DNA from: Paraburkholderia sprentiae WSM5005
GTDB lineage: Bacteria > Pseudomonadota > Gammaproteobacteria > Burkholderiales > Burkholderiaceae
Assembly (NCBI RefSeq): GCF_001865575.2
Contig: NZ_CP017561.2
Location: forward strand, 2,666,001-2,730,000
Direction of reading: 5' to 3'
Length of the DNA stretch: 64,000 nucleotides
In this document: positions 28,201-37,031 of the stretch, in pieces
How positions within the stretch are numbered: the first letter of the stretch is position 1
How the letters are laid out: the number at the start of each line of letters is the position of its first letter
Translations under genes and position numbers: made by a program
The notes under the pieces: model-generated
Database searches by the model: none
What the model saw: the letters and a program-made list of their open reading frames with translations, nothing else
What the model was told of the DNA's origin: nothing

Positions 28201-28725
28201 CCGGTTAGAACCCAAGACCACGCGCATACGCTCAGGATATCGGCCTTGAGCTTTGGCGAGCAAATGTGAGTAAAAGCAGAGCTGGACCAGAAACTTGCTC
28301 CGAGACGAGAGCGCGAGCTTTGTGTCGATGGGTTCGTAGCTATAGTCGCCTAGCGTCGAAGGCATCGCGACCTTCACAAGAAAGTCCGCGTAGCCGAGCA
28401 GGTTGTCGTCAAGAAAGGCCGCTTGGTAGATGACATCGTATCCATTGCGCATCGCCAGCAGCGTCGCCTCGACACGGGACTGAATGCTTTTTCCGGCGTG
28501 CTTGTTAATGTCGACGACGCGCCTGTGCTGCGCGGTCAATGTAGCCAGATAGGCCTTCTCATGGACAAGCCCCCTTTCCTGCACGAGTGCGAGCTGCTCG
28601 TCTTCAGGATTACGCGGCAGTGGAGTCACAAGGTCAATCAGCGCGAGCGTCGTACTGTGCTCGCACTCGAGGAAGGACACGACGTCCGACGCCGAATATA
28701 CTCTCGCCCCGTTCAGTTGCAGCAT
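25276..28725 (-). CDS. TM0106-type RecB-like nuclease fused to a Dna2/Upf1-type helicase
   Basis: A 1149-residue fusion. The N terminus begins YSASDVVSFLECEH and has a RecB-type nuclease region (EPIDTKLALSSRSKFLVQ), then a four-Cys cluster, CDKCSQCHWSNLC near residue 212, that may bind an Fe-S cluster. An RNase H-like segment (DIFFDMEGNP) follows. The C-terminal half is a superfamily 1 helicase: GPPGAGKT near 758, DEAGQ near 868, GDQMQLGQP and FSKNRLNVAVSRAKA. Such proteins unwind and degrade nucleic acid and occur in many defence clusters. It lies 94 bp upstream of McrB on the same strand and diverges from a WYL regulator. Confidence 0.9.
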   Translation of the reverse strand: MLQLNGARVYSASDVVSFLECEHSTTLALIDLVTPLPRNPEDEQLALVQERGLVHEKAYLATLTAQHRRVVDINKHAGKSIQSRVEATLLAMRNGYDVIYQAAFLDDNLLGYADFLVKVAMPSTLGDYSYEPIDTKLALSSRSKFLVQLCFYSHLLAKAQGRYPERMRVVLGSNREAAYRCADYRYYFDTALARFLARVERESAAAGSYPDPCDKCSQCHWSNLCEKQRIKDDHLCQVAGIARVHIRKLKDAGVATLAALAAMKPGKPIEKIAPATVERLRSQAELQHKFRKDGVRRHLLLQKEPGDTRLRGLERLPKPSPGDIFFDMEGNPLETGGLEYLFGVWEVDQPNGYFRSFWAHNRAEEKLAFEQFMDYVDARLAQYPEAHIYHYAPYEPTALKKLMSVHGTREASVDNLLRRGALIDLYAVVREALRVSEPSYSIKYIERFYRGVRAGTVTNAGASIVFYERWKVLANDREKSVEAEQLLQDIEDYNRDDVESTYELREWLLELQAEAAPASNAPEVVAPALEPVATDPDTIRRQALVESILQPLPLKEAHWTVADRYQALVAHLVFFHEREAKPEWWAMYARRDMTDAQLIEDAECLGGLVPDPSRQPVLEKESFRYFYNVPSQETKLRTGVTPADTRTMNSLSNLQVDMQARSVSFTVGKKTPFSPHSVTSIGPGKPLRTDAHREALEHFATCMHSHTAGYRAVQALLRREVPRISGARHGVALIDDDLDLLPQVIRVVEGMDETCLFIQGPPGAGKTYTGSHLLVELLRKKKRVGVTSNSHQAINNLLQAVEKRALTAKVRFSGMKKSNEDDTCHGGSMIVDVKNDKDIVSGGADLVAGTSWLFAKKEMRDQLDYLFVDEAGQMALANLVAVGMSARNIVLLGDQMQLGQPSKGMHPSRSGESTLEYLLDGAATIPADKGIFLKTTYRMHHDVCQFISDAVYDGRLMPAPETAKRLVDAPFEGEPAAPMTGIRYVPVQHDGNAQSSDEEVRKVVDIVNALRKGTRDEDGRMVPITLEDILVVAPYNVQVNQLKRALPTGARVGTVDKFQGQEAHVVILSMATSNADHLPRDIEFLFSKNRLNVAVSRAKALAILVACPDLLTVPCSRPEQMALVNMLCALVYYSERHVTSRGVQVQFTV

Positions 28726-28892
28726 TCGTTCTCCTTTGACCCTTCAGACTTTTACTGATAATACCGATAACCGGGACAAAGACCGTCTCGATGTCGGGAC
28801 GGTTACAAAACACAACGAGCCAAAGCCGTGCTTCCACCGTGTCCGGGTTCGAGGTGAAACGCAGGGCGATGGCAAGAAGCCACGGAATCCCC

Positions 28893-29183
28893 ATGCCATT
28901 CTCAGACCACCCGCTTAATCAGCCGCTTCCCGCCGACCTGTCGCAAGGGTTCAGCTTGTGGAATGTCGTTGTGAGCATCTCCCAGGCTCACCAGACCATC
29001 CGCGAAGGACACGAAGCGATTATCGACATGATGTTGGGAAAACTTGAGAGCGTGGACGACGCGCCGGCGCTCATCGCTAAGCGATGGGAGCTGATTCTCG
29101 CCGCGATGGAAGTCGTGACAGACGGTGAACGAATCCTCGAGGATTACCGCGACGAGATTGCCGCTCTTCCCATTAAGCCTTGA
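28893..29183 (+). CDS. Small unknown helical protein
   Basis: About 96 residues from ATG 28893 (MPFSDHPLNQPLPADL); an ATG at 28869 is also possible. The body is helical, with SISQAHQTIREGHEAI and MEVVTDGERILEDY. No known family. It diverges from the nuclease-helicase and precedes the WYL regulator on the same strand by 137 bp, so the two could be co-transcribed. Confidence 0.5.
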   Translation: MPFSDHPLNQPLPADLSQGFSLWNVVVSISQAHQTIREGHEAIIDMMLGKLESVDDAPALIAKRWELILAAMEVVTDGERILEDYRDEIAALPIKP

Positions 29184-29320
29184 AATGGAAGAAAGAGCGC
29201 TCAGTCCCGGGCCCGGATACGTCCGGAAATGGTCATCGACACCACGCCCACAACGAAACAGACAAAATATGCCCCAATTTCTCAGCATGATGCCGAGCGG
29301 CATTCGCCACGGATAAACAG

Positions 29321-30370
29321 ATGCTCAGTGAACTGGACGAAAAAATCCTGCTTGCGCTTCCAACCGAGCGGGATGCTGTACCGTGGGTATCGACGCCCAC
29401 GGTCTATGCCCGACTCCAGGAAGCGCGTCTAGACGTCCGCTATGTGAAGAAGGTGCAGCGTCATCTAGAAGCGCTCGAGGCTGAAAAGCTGGTGCTGTCC
29501 CACCGCGACGGCCGCGAGTTGCTCTGGCAACGCAAACCTTGGATGGAGGGGGCCAACCGGAGTTTCAATCTAATGGGGGCTTCGGAGGCTGTTGCCTTCA
29601 GCATTCTCAAGCGATTCGCGGGTAGCAAGCTGCCCGAAGCCGTCGTCCGGGATATTGACCCGCTGTTCAAGGCCGCAGAAGTCCGGTTGTCCCGGGAAAG
29701 GCCCGACAGCCGCCTTTACCGGTCATGGCCAGGCAAGCTTGACTCCGTCGATGGAAGCTTCGCGCTCATCCGCCCGCCACTGCGGACAGAAGTCTTCCAG
29801 ACGGTCATTTCGGCAACATTTTTCGAGCGGGAACTTCTGGTCGGATACCGGCCCGCCTACAAGGAAAAACAGGTCGAAGAGCCCAAGGTGAAGCCCCTGT
29901 GGCCACTCGCGCTGGTGGAATCTGCCGGTGTCGTCTACATGGTGGGACACAGCGAGCCGCAACCCGAGAAGGGCAAGCTCAAGCCTCTGCGCACCCTGTA
30001 CCGGCTCGACCGGATTGTCTCCGTACAAGAGTCGGGTAAGGGATTCACGTATCCGGCAGACTTCAGTCTCCAGGAATACGTCGCAAACGAACAGCAATTC
30101 AACTTCCTGCCGGAACCGCCCATTCGACTCGTCATCGCCTTCGACAACACGTCTGGCAATTACCTGCGCGAGTCGCCAATGTCCAAAGACCAGGAGCTTG
30201 AGACGCTTCCGGATGGACGCCTGCAGGTCTCCGGTACCGTTGTGCCGAGCCTGAAGCTCCGGTGGTGGCTGCGCTCACTCGGACCAACGGTCGAGATTCT
30301 TGCCCCGGAGTCGTTACGCAACGAGTTTGCCCAGGATTACGAGACGCTCGCCAAGCGGTACAAGGGCTAA
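29321..30370 (+). CDS. WYL-domain transcription regulator
   Basis: A 349-residue protein. The first ~70 residues resemble a winged helix-turn-helix ([21 protein letters not shown], then [10 protein letters not shown]). The region from ~160 to 260 is a WYL-type domain ([19 protein letters not shown], then [13 protein letters not shown]), followed by a WCX-like tail ending LAKRYKG. Such regulators sense ligands and often repress neighbouring anti-phage systems. It diverges from the nuclease-helicase-McrBC block and is its most likely controller, by position. Confidence 0.85.
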   Translation: MLSELDEKILLALPTERDAVPWVSTPTVYARLQEARLDVRYVKKVQRHLEALEAEKLVLSHRDGRELLWQRKPWMEGANRSFNLMGASEAVAFSILKRFAGSKLPEAVVRDIDPLFKAAEVRLSRERPDSRLYRSWPGKLDSVDGSFALIRPPLRTEVFQTVISATFFERELLVGYRPAYKEKQVEEPKVKPLWPLALVESAGVVYMVGHSEPQPEKGKLKPLRTLYRLDRIVSVQESGKGFTYPADFSLQEYVANEQQFNFLPEPPIRLVIAFDNTSGNYLRESPMSKDQELETLPDGRLQVSGTVVPSLKLRWWLRSLGPTVEILAPESLRNEFAQDYETLAKRYKG

Positions 30371-30605
30371 GTTGACACCTAGTCGAAGTCCGAGCGGAGG
30401 GGTTAATGCAATGCCTCAAACCCAATACAGGTGGCCGAGGCATAGTGGAATGATGGGCAGCGCGAAAGCGCGCTGACATACGAGAGCAGCCCCGCCGTCT
30501 TGTGCACCCGGGTGCAGAAAAGGTGCGGTCCGAATTTGCTCCAGGACCGTTCCCAAGTTCAACGCCGCTTTTCCGTTGCCCCGGCGGTTTGCCGGGAATC
30601 CGGAA

Positions 30606-31271
30606 TCAGCCGTCCTCATCCGGGTCTGCCAGGGACGCGGCGCGGCACCAGACGTCCACGATGATGGGCGAACCACCATGTGTCTCGGTGAAGTCGCGGA
30701 TTCGCTTCTGGGTGTCGTGGTACCAGTTATCGAAGTCCTTGTCGTCTGCCGGGGGCGTCAGCGTGCTATCGCCAAGCAACTCTCCCACACGCCGCACGGT
30801 CGGCGTATTGAGCGTCGTGTGGCCATGCTTCTCGATGTGTGCCCGGACGTCATCCGCGACCTTGATACGCAGCCATTTGACGAAGAGGTTGACAAGCTTG
30901 TACAACTGCTTCCGGCTGAGCGGATAGGCCGGGTGAGCATTGGCCGACCAGTACTCATCCAGGGACGCCACCAGTCCGCGATGCCACTCATCGAACGACG
31001 CCTGTGAATCTACAGTCTTGACCAACTCACCTTTTCTCCTGAGGTCAATCAGCCGTTTCAGGATTTCATCTGCCCAGTCGTTGAAGATGCGATAGGCAGA
31101 AGGCTCTTTGCCCGCTGGTCCTGCTTGATTTCCCTGGAATGCGCCCGGAGCTGCGCCCCGTTCCGTAGTTTCATTGTTTACATTGTTGAATTCCTTCTGG
31201 CACGTCCTGATAGCCCCCCGATAATCACGAATTATCGGCGTAAGCGACGTGATATGAACCATGGTCTGCAT
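30606..31271 (-). CDS. Unknown protein
   Basis: A 221-residue protein with a polar, low-complexity N-terminal segment (NVNNETTERGAAPG) followed by a helical body (YRIFNDWADEILKRLIDLRR). I do not recognise the family. It is convergent with the WYL gene and stands alone on its strand. Confidence 0.6.
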   Translation of the reverse strand: MQTMVHITSLTPIIRDYRGAIRTCQKEFNNVNNETTERGAAPGAFQGNQAGPAGKEPSAYRIFNDWADEILKRLIDLRRKGELVKTVDSQASFDEWHRGLVASLDEYWSANAHPAYPLSRKQLYKLVNLFVKWLRIKVADDVRAHIEKHGHTTLNTPTVRRVGELLGDSTLTPPADDKDFDNWYHDTQKRIRDFTETHGGSPIIVDVWCRAASLADPDEDG

Positions 31272-31875
31272 GAAGATGCTCCGTTTTTGTCTATCTGAGG
31301 ATGTGCGCCAAAAGGTGCCAGTCCGGCATGAGCCTGCGTCTCATCAGTTATCGGCCGTTCCCCCTGTTTCTTTACCCGCGCTCCGTCGCTGAATCACCGC
31401 CACAGACTTGTTGTTGATATCGATAAGGCAGGTGCCCTGTCGTCACGCGCCGCGACGTAGGCTCGCAGTGACGCAGATGGTCGGATGCAACGCGCCCGTG
31501 AAATCCCATGCGCCTGATAAGTGAATCAATTAACCAGCCTGTTTAGGCCGACCCAGCCTCACCATGTGTGCGCCTGCATCGCTTGGGGAAGATACATCAT
31601 GAGGGGCAATCGCGACATTCCGCGTCTCGTTTACCATGGTCCCTAACGGGCGTTGCGACCAAGAAAAAAGAAGTTCGCCAGCTCAGTGTCGAACGAAGCC
31701 TCCGGCATGCCTCGGCGCGCATCGCGTCGCGGTCTGGGGAGGCTGGCGCACGACCCTATATGCATTCTGGTCGGACAGATTTGTCGTGCGTTGACGCAAA
31801 GCTGCAGAAACCAAGACACTAAGTGTCCCGATACAGATACATAATGTCGACTTATTTTCGACAGGAAGACCTTCG
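31272..31875. other. Gene-free stretch holding a nucleotidase remnant
   Basis: About 600 bp with no intact gene. It includes the degraded tail of a 5'-nucleotidase gene near 31411-31480, described separately. The rest shows no supported coding or structured element. Confidence 0.5.
31411..31480 (-). pseudogene. Remnant of a 5'-nucleotidase gene 3' end
   Basis: DNA here aligns to the end of the intact nucleotidase at about 15124-15194: both run through ATAAGGCA, then CGTCGTCAC or TGTCGTCAC, then GCCGCGACG and CTCGCAGT, with roughly four of five bases matching. No start or longer homologous frame surrounds it, so it is a leftover of a second nucleotidase copy. Confidence 0.7.
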
Positions 31876-32137
31876 ATGGAATTTAACGAGGAATTTGCCG
31901 CTCAATATAGAGCAGCCCTACCGAGTGCGCTGTTCGCGCGTCACCGCACTTACACGTTTTGAGCGGTTTGCCGACGCTGCTCACGAACGCGACGGACTGA
32001 TTGCGGAGCTCAAGGCGTTTGCTAATCCGTGGATAAACGACATTGCGTCGTGGCTCTCCGACGACGACACTGACCTGGATACTGGTCCGAGCAATCACAC
32101 TACGACACCGCAGCTTCCGACTCGGAGAAGATTATGA
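31876..32137 (+). pseudogene. Small unknown gene with a one-base shift in a T4 run
   Basis: An ATG at 31876 follows a good ribosome binding site (AGGAAG 7-8 nt upstream) and reads MEFNEEFAAQYRAALPSALF, but stops at TGA 31960-31962. One base over, the frame continues as ERFADAAHERDGLIAELKAF and on to a stop at 32137. The T run at 31957-31960 is the obvious slip point. The last stop overlaps the ATG of the next gene (ATGA), so the two form an operon. It may be a mutated gene, a sequencing slip, or a programmed +1 shift at TTT-TGA. Confidence 0.6.
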
Positions 32138-32454
32138 CCGTGACTGCCGGCAAGGTGGTAGTCGTAACCGTTGAATTCTTTCGGACCATGCGCTATCGCC
32201 AGCGGCACCAAGTGGAGAGCAATCGGACCCCGCGTTATCGCGTGCGATACCAGCTGGACGGGCAACCGACCCGCGAGGCCGTGGTCGGCCCGAACCCGAG
32301 GCAAGGGCTGGTTTGGCGTATTCGCGAAAGCAGACGGGGAGATACGGTTGAGGTCCTGCTCTCCGAGGACGGAAAAAGCATCCTCGACTGGACAAACAAG
32401 ACGCACGATGAACTGCTGGAAGACTTTGATGGGACCTTCGGCGAATCCGACTGA
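32134..32454 (+). CDS. Small unknown beta-rich protein, intact copy
   Basis: A 106-residue protein (VVVVTVEFFRTMRYRQRHQ, TPRYRVRYQLDGQPT, GDTVEVLLSEDGKSI) that looks like an all-beta fold with an acidic tail. Family unknown to me. The gene overlaps the preceding small gene by 4 bp. A diverged, frameshifted paralogue lies at 17825-18144, which confirms that this is a real coding gene. Confidence 0.75.
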   Translation: MTVTAGKVVVVTVEFFRTMRYRQRHQVESNRTPRYRVRYQLDGQPTREAVVGPNPRQGLVWRIRESRRGDTVEVLLSEDGKSILDWTNKTHDELLEDFDGTFGESD

Positions 32455-32681
32455 CTGCTACGACTGGAGAGACTTCCGCCCCCGCCGGTCACAGCCCCGC
32501 AGACCAGTAGCATTTTTAGGTGTGCGGGAACGGAACAGTGCCAGCAGTAACCCTGCCGCCGCGCGTGTCCGCGAAGCGTAAAGAACGAGCAGCTCGGGCA
32601 CTCGCCGGTTGTATGCAGCAACAACAAACACGTTTAAGCGAGGCCCTCGTGGGGCTCACCGGCCGTCGGCCGGGGTTCTCT

Positions 32682-34490
32682 TCACGACGGAAAGAAGCCC
32701 CGTCGGCCCGCGCCACCCGATTCACCGATAAACTCAGTGTAAGGGATTTGTTCGAGTAACGCCGTCGAAGGTTCCTCGTTTTCGAGCACGATAACCTGCC
32801 CCGGCTCCTGACGAGCGGCTAGCCACTCGTAAAAGCGGTCGGCCACCGTCGTGTCCAGCAACTCCTCGCCCTTCCCCCCGTGTTTAGGGTCCTTATAAGT
32901 GACGACAGGAGAGTCGACGGCTACAAATCCGAGATGTGGATTGCCACTCTGCAACGCGTGCTCCATCAGCGCCACCACATACGCCGTCAAAAAAATCCCG
33001 CGCTTTCCTTTCCCGAAGGAAATTCGATTCCGCTGATTTATCTGTATATCCACATTCTTCTCGTCGAAGTGCACCGCCTCGACGCCCGGAACTCCCCACT
33101 CTGATAGCAACGCTTTGATGCGATTGCAAACACTCACCGCATCTTCGGCCACGTTTCGGACTACGGTTTGAGTTTTTCGTTTGCCAAGTTGTGAGTACTC
33201 TTCACGGCGCTTGACCAGCACGTCGACACGGTCCAAGTCGCGTAATACGAGCGCCCATTCCGTTCTCTGCGTGGCCAGCACGCTGAGGCCGACGCCATCC
33301 GCGCCAGGCGATTTCGCGAACAGCGCGTCCTGCTCGGCCAAGTTGTCCTCTTCCCGTTTGCGCACTTCACGAAGGTCTACCGTCAGGCTCTCAATGTCGT
33401 CATCGAGTTCGCGAATCGCTGACGCAAGACCGTGCTGAAGATGCGAAATTTTTTGAGACTCTGCGCGCGCCGCCTCGGCCATCAGCGCAAAAGAGTCGTT
33501 CTCCGCATGCACATGTCGCGACTGCACCACCAACGGCGTATCGCACAGCGGACAGGGCTGGGGAGCAAAAGCGTCCATCAGCGACGCGGCCGTCTCGACG
33601 GCCTCCAGCCGCTGAAGGTCACTCGAATACTTCTCTCTGAGAAGTTCGAACCTCGTGCGGGCTTCCGTCAATGCAATGCGCTCGTTTGCGATGCGCCGGA
33701 CCTCTCTTTGCAAGTGCAATCGGCCACGCTTAAGCTCGTTTAGCGCGTTTTCATTGCTCCGCAAGAACGTCTGCAACTCCTGAATACGAGTGTCCAGCTT
33801 TGCCATCGCTTCAAGTACGTTCGATAAACTAACGTCTTTGGGAAGTCGCGCGTTTAGTGTCGCCAGCTCCTCGTCGACTGCTTCGACGTAGCCACCGGCA
33901 CTCGCCCGTTTGGCGGCTGACGCGACCAGCGTCAGTCCTTCGTCGTCGTGTCCCGTCAGAATGACCGCACCACTGGCGCGTCTTCGTGTCAGCAGGTTTG
34001 TGTCCGTTCCAACCAACGGTTTCAAGTCAAGAGTTTCAATCTCGTCAAACAGACTGAAGTGGCGCAGGTCGCCCGCCGCAAGCCCCTCGCGCTTCCCGGC
34101 TTTGACCAAAATTCGCTTTTCAGAGGCACCGCACAGCTGCGCCAAAACGCCGGCTATCTTTCGCGGCTTGCCTCCGGGAACTGCGCCCTGAGGTGGGGTT
34201 TGATGGTAGCCATCGCATACCGCCTCGCTTCCGTCTACGAGGTCCCGAAAGAACGTCAACTCTTCGCCATCGGCCGACTTTAACTGGAGCGCAAGTCGGG
34301 TATATCCTGCTGAGAACTGATTTTCGCGAGGCTTTCCTGAGGAGCCAAGTCCATAGCGCAAGCTCTCAAGAACATACGACTTACCTGTATCGGTCGGCCC
34401 GAACACGAGATATGACCGTCCGGCGAACAGCAGTTCTGCCGGCTCCCGGTCTGGTCCGGTTACGCACAACCTTTGAAGCTGAATACTCAT
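32682..34490 (-). CDS. Rad50/SMC-like ATPase of an ABC three-component system
   Basis: From ATG 34490 a 602-residue ATPase. The P-loop is GPTDTGKS (31-38). A long coiled-coil region (~200-460) is broken near its middle by CPLC (C313, C316), a zinc-hook-like pair. The C-terminal head has GKRGIFLTAYVVALMEHAL, then VAVDSPVV (Walker B-like) and QVIVLENEEP. This is the ABC component of ABC-3C systems, where it is thought to sense DNA or ends and drive an effector nuclease. The ATG overlaps the stop of the middle-component gene by one base; an in-frame upstream start at 34616 is less likely. Confidence 0.85.
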   Translation of the reverse strand: MSIQLQRLCVTGPDREPAELLFAGRSYLVFGPTDTGKSYVLESLRYGLGSSGKPRENQFSAGYTRLALQLKSADGEELTFFRDLVDGSEAVCDGYHQTPPQGAVPGGKPRKIAGVLAQLCGASEKRILVKAGKREGLAAGDLRHFSLFDEIETLDLKPLVGTDTNLLTRRRASGAVILTGHDDEGLTLVASAAKRASAGGYVEAVDEELATLNARLPKDVSLSNVLEAMAKLDTRIQELQTFLRSNENALNELKRGRLHLQREVRRIANERIALTEARTRFELLREKYSSDLQRLEAVETAASLMDAFAPQPCPLCDTPLVVQSRHVHAENDSFALMAEAARAESQKISHLQHGLASAIRELDDDIESLTVDLREVRKREEDNLAEQDALFAKSPGADGVGLSVLATQRTEWALVLRDLDRVDVLVKRREEYSQLGKRKTQTVVRNVAEDAVSVCNRIKALLSEWGVPGVEAVHFDEKNVDIQINQRNRISFGKGKRGIFLTAYVVALMEHALQSGNPHLGFVAVDSPVVTYKDPKHGGKGEELLDTTVADRFYEWLAARQEPGQVIVLENEEPSTALLEQIPYTEFIGESGGAGRRGFFPS

Positions 34491-34975
34491 CAACCCTCCA
34501 AGATGTCGGAGCCGCCATGGACGAAATGGGCTCCCCATCGCAATCCGCGCTCGACAAACATAACCTCTATCTCGCTTGCCGAGCAGCTCCCGAAAGTGTC
34601 CGCCACCCAGCGACATCGCTCTGCCAATACCGCTCCGTATTCCCCGGCAATCAGTCCGACAAGTGCTGTCGCACTCTCCCCCGCCGAATACCAGATTCCG
34701 CCAGCGTCAACTTCAATCGACACGTGGCCCCTGGTGGACATCAGGTAAAGCCCTTGCTCGATGACATCTCGCCTGGAAAGGTACTCGCCATTCCGGAGCG
34801 GCACTGGCGTATGAAGGCTGCTTGGGCCGCCAAGGTCAGCTGAGTAAATTGCCGCATAGTCCAAATAGACAAGTGTCTGCAGGTCCGCCTTGCGAGGATG
34901 CAATGCGAGCAGCAAGAACACCATCCGGACGCCAAGCTCGAATGGACTGTTAAACACTTTCGCCGTCTGCTTCAT
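34490..34975 (-). CDS. ABC-3C middle component
   Basis: A 161-residue protein from ATG 34975 (MKQTAKVFNSPFELG). The sequence matches the middle-component family: FELGVRMVFLLLAL, LVYLDYAAIYSADLGG, SLHTPVPLRNGEY, RRDVIEQGLYLMS and GGIWYSAGESATALV. These small winged-helix-like proteins bridge the ABC ATPase and the effector. An earlier start at 35038 would overlap the effector gene by 89 bp; the chosen start overlaps it by 26 bp. The stop overlaps the ATPase ATG. Confidence 0.8.
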   Translation of the reverse strand: MKQTAKVFNSPFELGVRMVFLLLALHPRKADLQTLVYLDYAAIYSADLGGPSSLHTPVPLRNGEYLSRRDVIEQGLYLMSTRGHVSIEVDAGGIWYSAGESATALVGLIAGEYGAVLAERCRWVADTFGSCSASEIEVMFVERGLRWGAHFVHGGSDILEG

Positions 34976-36023
34976 CGCTTTCGACCCATTGGGCCCGACC
35001 TTGATTTGCGAGATGATGACAACTGCCCTGCAGGTCACCGGACCTGAGGCGCGCCCGCAACGGGTTATTCATTATCTGCAACACGTTTGCTGTTTGGAGA
35101 ACGGAGCGCAAGCGGACGAATCCGCTTTCGTGCGGAAAGGTCAACTCTGCTCCAATCCCGTTTTCCACCTCGTCCAGGAGCGCTTCAAATGCCCCTGGCA
35201 GCTTGTCACGGCTAAAGCGGTGCAGGCCCTCCGCTGAATAAAAGAGTCGCCTCTGAGCCTTGAAGTGCGCCCCGTGCGCGGGCGGGATATCGGGCAAGTC
35301 ATCAATCTTCACCTGTGCATGCTCGGCATATATCCGCAGCAATTCGGTCACATACGTCGACTCGCTAGAAACCGGCTTTGGAGGCACTTCTGGGTCATTT
35401 TCTCGCGGAGCGAGAACTCCGAATCGCGCCCAATACGAAGCTGCATCTCTCTCATGGATTGACAGCAGTTCCATGGGTGGCAGACGCTTCACAACGTCAA
35501 ACGGGAATACCTCAATGAACTTTTCAAGGTCGGCATCAAGGGGTTGCTTGAACTTCCCGAACTTGCCCTCCTTCTTTCGCCAGTCGTCGAGAAGTCGTTC
35601 TTTCAGTCGTACCGGATTCTTGAGCAGGTCGAAAAGCGTTGTGCCAACGTCCTTGCTTGCACATATGAAATATTTCGCGGGGCGCGTATAGTCTTCACGC
35701 CAGACGCACGTCACGAACTTTGCAAGCTCTGGAAAAAACTCGCTGGGCGTCAACGGACTATCATAGTGTTTTGCCTGATAGAGGTCCCAGGTACCCGCTT
35801 CCGGATATTCCTTCGAGTACCCACATACGTCACGACCTTTGTCTCCACTCCCGCCGAGAGCCACCACCTCAACATAGTCTCCCTCCTTCTGGAGTTGACG
35901 GACGCATTCCTCGATAAAGCCTTCCCACTCGCCCTCGTGCATCAACAGTAACCGTTGCTGTGGCGAAATGGCGGCAGGACCAGGATGGAAGACACTCGGA
36001 TGGTTCATAACGAAAACCCGCAA
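34950..36023 (-). CDS. ABC-3C effector with N-terminal PD-(D/E)XK nuclease
   Basis: A 357-residue protein, first in the ABC-3C operon. The N terminus has a restriction-endonuclease-like core: WEGFIEECVRQL (33-44), SGDKGRDV (D65) and DLYQAKHY (Q83-A-K85). The C-terminal half fits the ABC-3C C-terminal domain that docks on the other components (YTEG/AEGLHRFSRDKLPGAF-like helices near the end). By family knowledge the system is predicted to act in anti-phage or anti-plasmid defence by cutting DNA. The start could also be Met6 (36008). Confidence 0.8.
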   Translation of the reverse strand: MRVFVMNHPSVFHPGPAAISPQQRLLLMHEGEWEGFIEECVRQLQKEGDYVEVVALGGSGDKGRDVCGYSKEYPEAGTWDLYQAKHYDSPLTPSEFFPELAKFVTCVWREDYTRPAKYFICASKDVGTTLFDLLKNPVRLKERLLDDWRKKEGKFGKFKQPLDADLEKFIEVFPFDVVKRLPPMELLSIHERDAASYWARFGVLAPRENDPEVPPKPVSSESTYVTELLRIYAEHAQVKIDDLPDIPPAHGAHFKAQRRLFYSAEGLHRFSRDKLPGAFEALLDEVENGIGAELTFPHESGFVRLRSVLQTANVLQIMNNPLRARLRSGDLQGSCHHLANQGRAQWVESDEADGESV

Positions 36024-36703
36024 ACGATTTTAAAGCGCTGCCAGCGGGAACACTCAAGGCGGCATGTTGGCATTCGAAACATCACGTCGGCTATATCGAC
36101 ATGCAATGCGAGCGCCGGCGCGTGCAAGACCGCTGTTTAACGGCGCATTTCTCTAAACCTTGAGAAGCGATAGCGAACACGGCGGAAAACAAGACCGACT
36201 TGTCTTACCCAGTCAAGGATGCAGAAGGCACGCTCTCGCGCCGCGATAGGTCAAAAACCGATATGCCCGAGACGAAAGCTCGCCTCATGAGGTTACGCGC
36301 CACGCGCCGCCGATTCAAGGAGCATGAACCTGCGACTGACATTGGTCCGATACGGCGGGACAGTCCGAGTTTAATCAACTTGGTAGAACCAAAGCACATA
36401 GACCTGCCTAGTTTTTCGATAGTAGATGCGTTCGCTTCTCGGCAAGTTGGTTGTCAGCCTGTGTCCAGGCTGACGGAAACGAGTAACCGGCCAGTCGCTG
36501 CTAGCACCATGCCTCTATGGCGTCGTGATTGGCGGGGCGGCGGGCGACCCCCTCAAAAGCACCGGTCGGTAAATCAGCCTACCTCGCTGCGCAACGCCGA
36601 ACTATCAACGCGTCGCGCAACGAAATCCACGTCTACGATAGATAGGCCTCTAATGCCAGAATTCCGGCACGGGCCGCAAATGTCGCTCGCCTTGCGTTGC
36701 ATC
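36024..36703. other. Gene-free stretch upstream of the ABC-3C operon
   Basis: About 680 bp without a supported gene. It must contain the ABC-3C promoter. A short inverted repeat, TTCTC-N8-GAGAA, lies near 36149-36166. The long plus-strand open frame crossing this stretch and the next gene has poor composition and is not credited. Confidence 0.4.
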
Positions 36704-37030
36704 TTAGCGAGAGCCACGACCTCTACCGGCCGCTTGCACATACTCCTCCTCGATGAGGCGTCGACACCCAGCAGACACCTGCAGGGCCGAAACGAGGTCC
36801 GCCTTATCGATATCGAACCGGGCCCCAAGCGCTCCTGCAAGCTTGAATCCAGCCTCGAGGCTCACCTGCCGGATTGCTTCACTGTAGGTACGGCCAATGA
36901 CGTAGCCAATCCTGTACTCCGGAACCCTCGATTCGATTTCATGGAGCGGTGCGTCCTCAACGGCCTCCGCCCCATGTTCGAAGCCAAGCGCGAACGGGCT
37001 GCGCTGACAAGACCTGTTCTCTTTTTCCAT
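36704..37030 (-). CDS. Small unknown protein, last gene of a four-gene operon
   Basis: A 108-residue frame from ATG 37030, which begins one base after the TGA stop of the 489-residue gene. The sequence YRIGYVIGRTYSEAIRQVSL and LEAGFKLAGALGARFDIDKA looks like a real helical protein. No recognised family. Its junction with the gene before it supports co-translation. Confidence 0.6.
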   Translation of the reverse strand: MEKENRSCQRSPFALGFEHGAEAVEDAPLHEIESRVPEYRIGYVIGRTYSEAIRQVSLEAGFKLAGALGARFDIDKADLVSALQVSAGCRRLIEEEYVQAAGRGRGSR

Positions 37031-37031
37031 T

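Noticed and set aside
30411..30443. ATGCCTC / GAGGCAT inverted repeat after the WYL gene as a terminator
   Set aside because: The 19-nt loop and lack of a T tract make it a poor terminator; probably chance.
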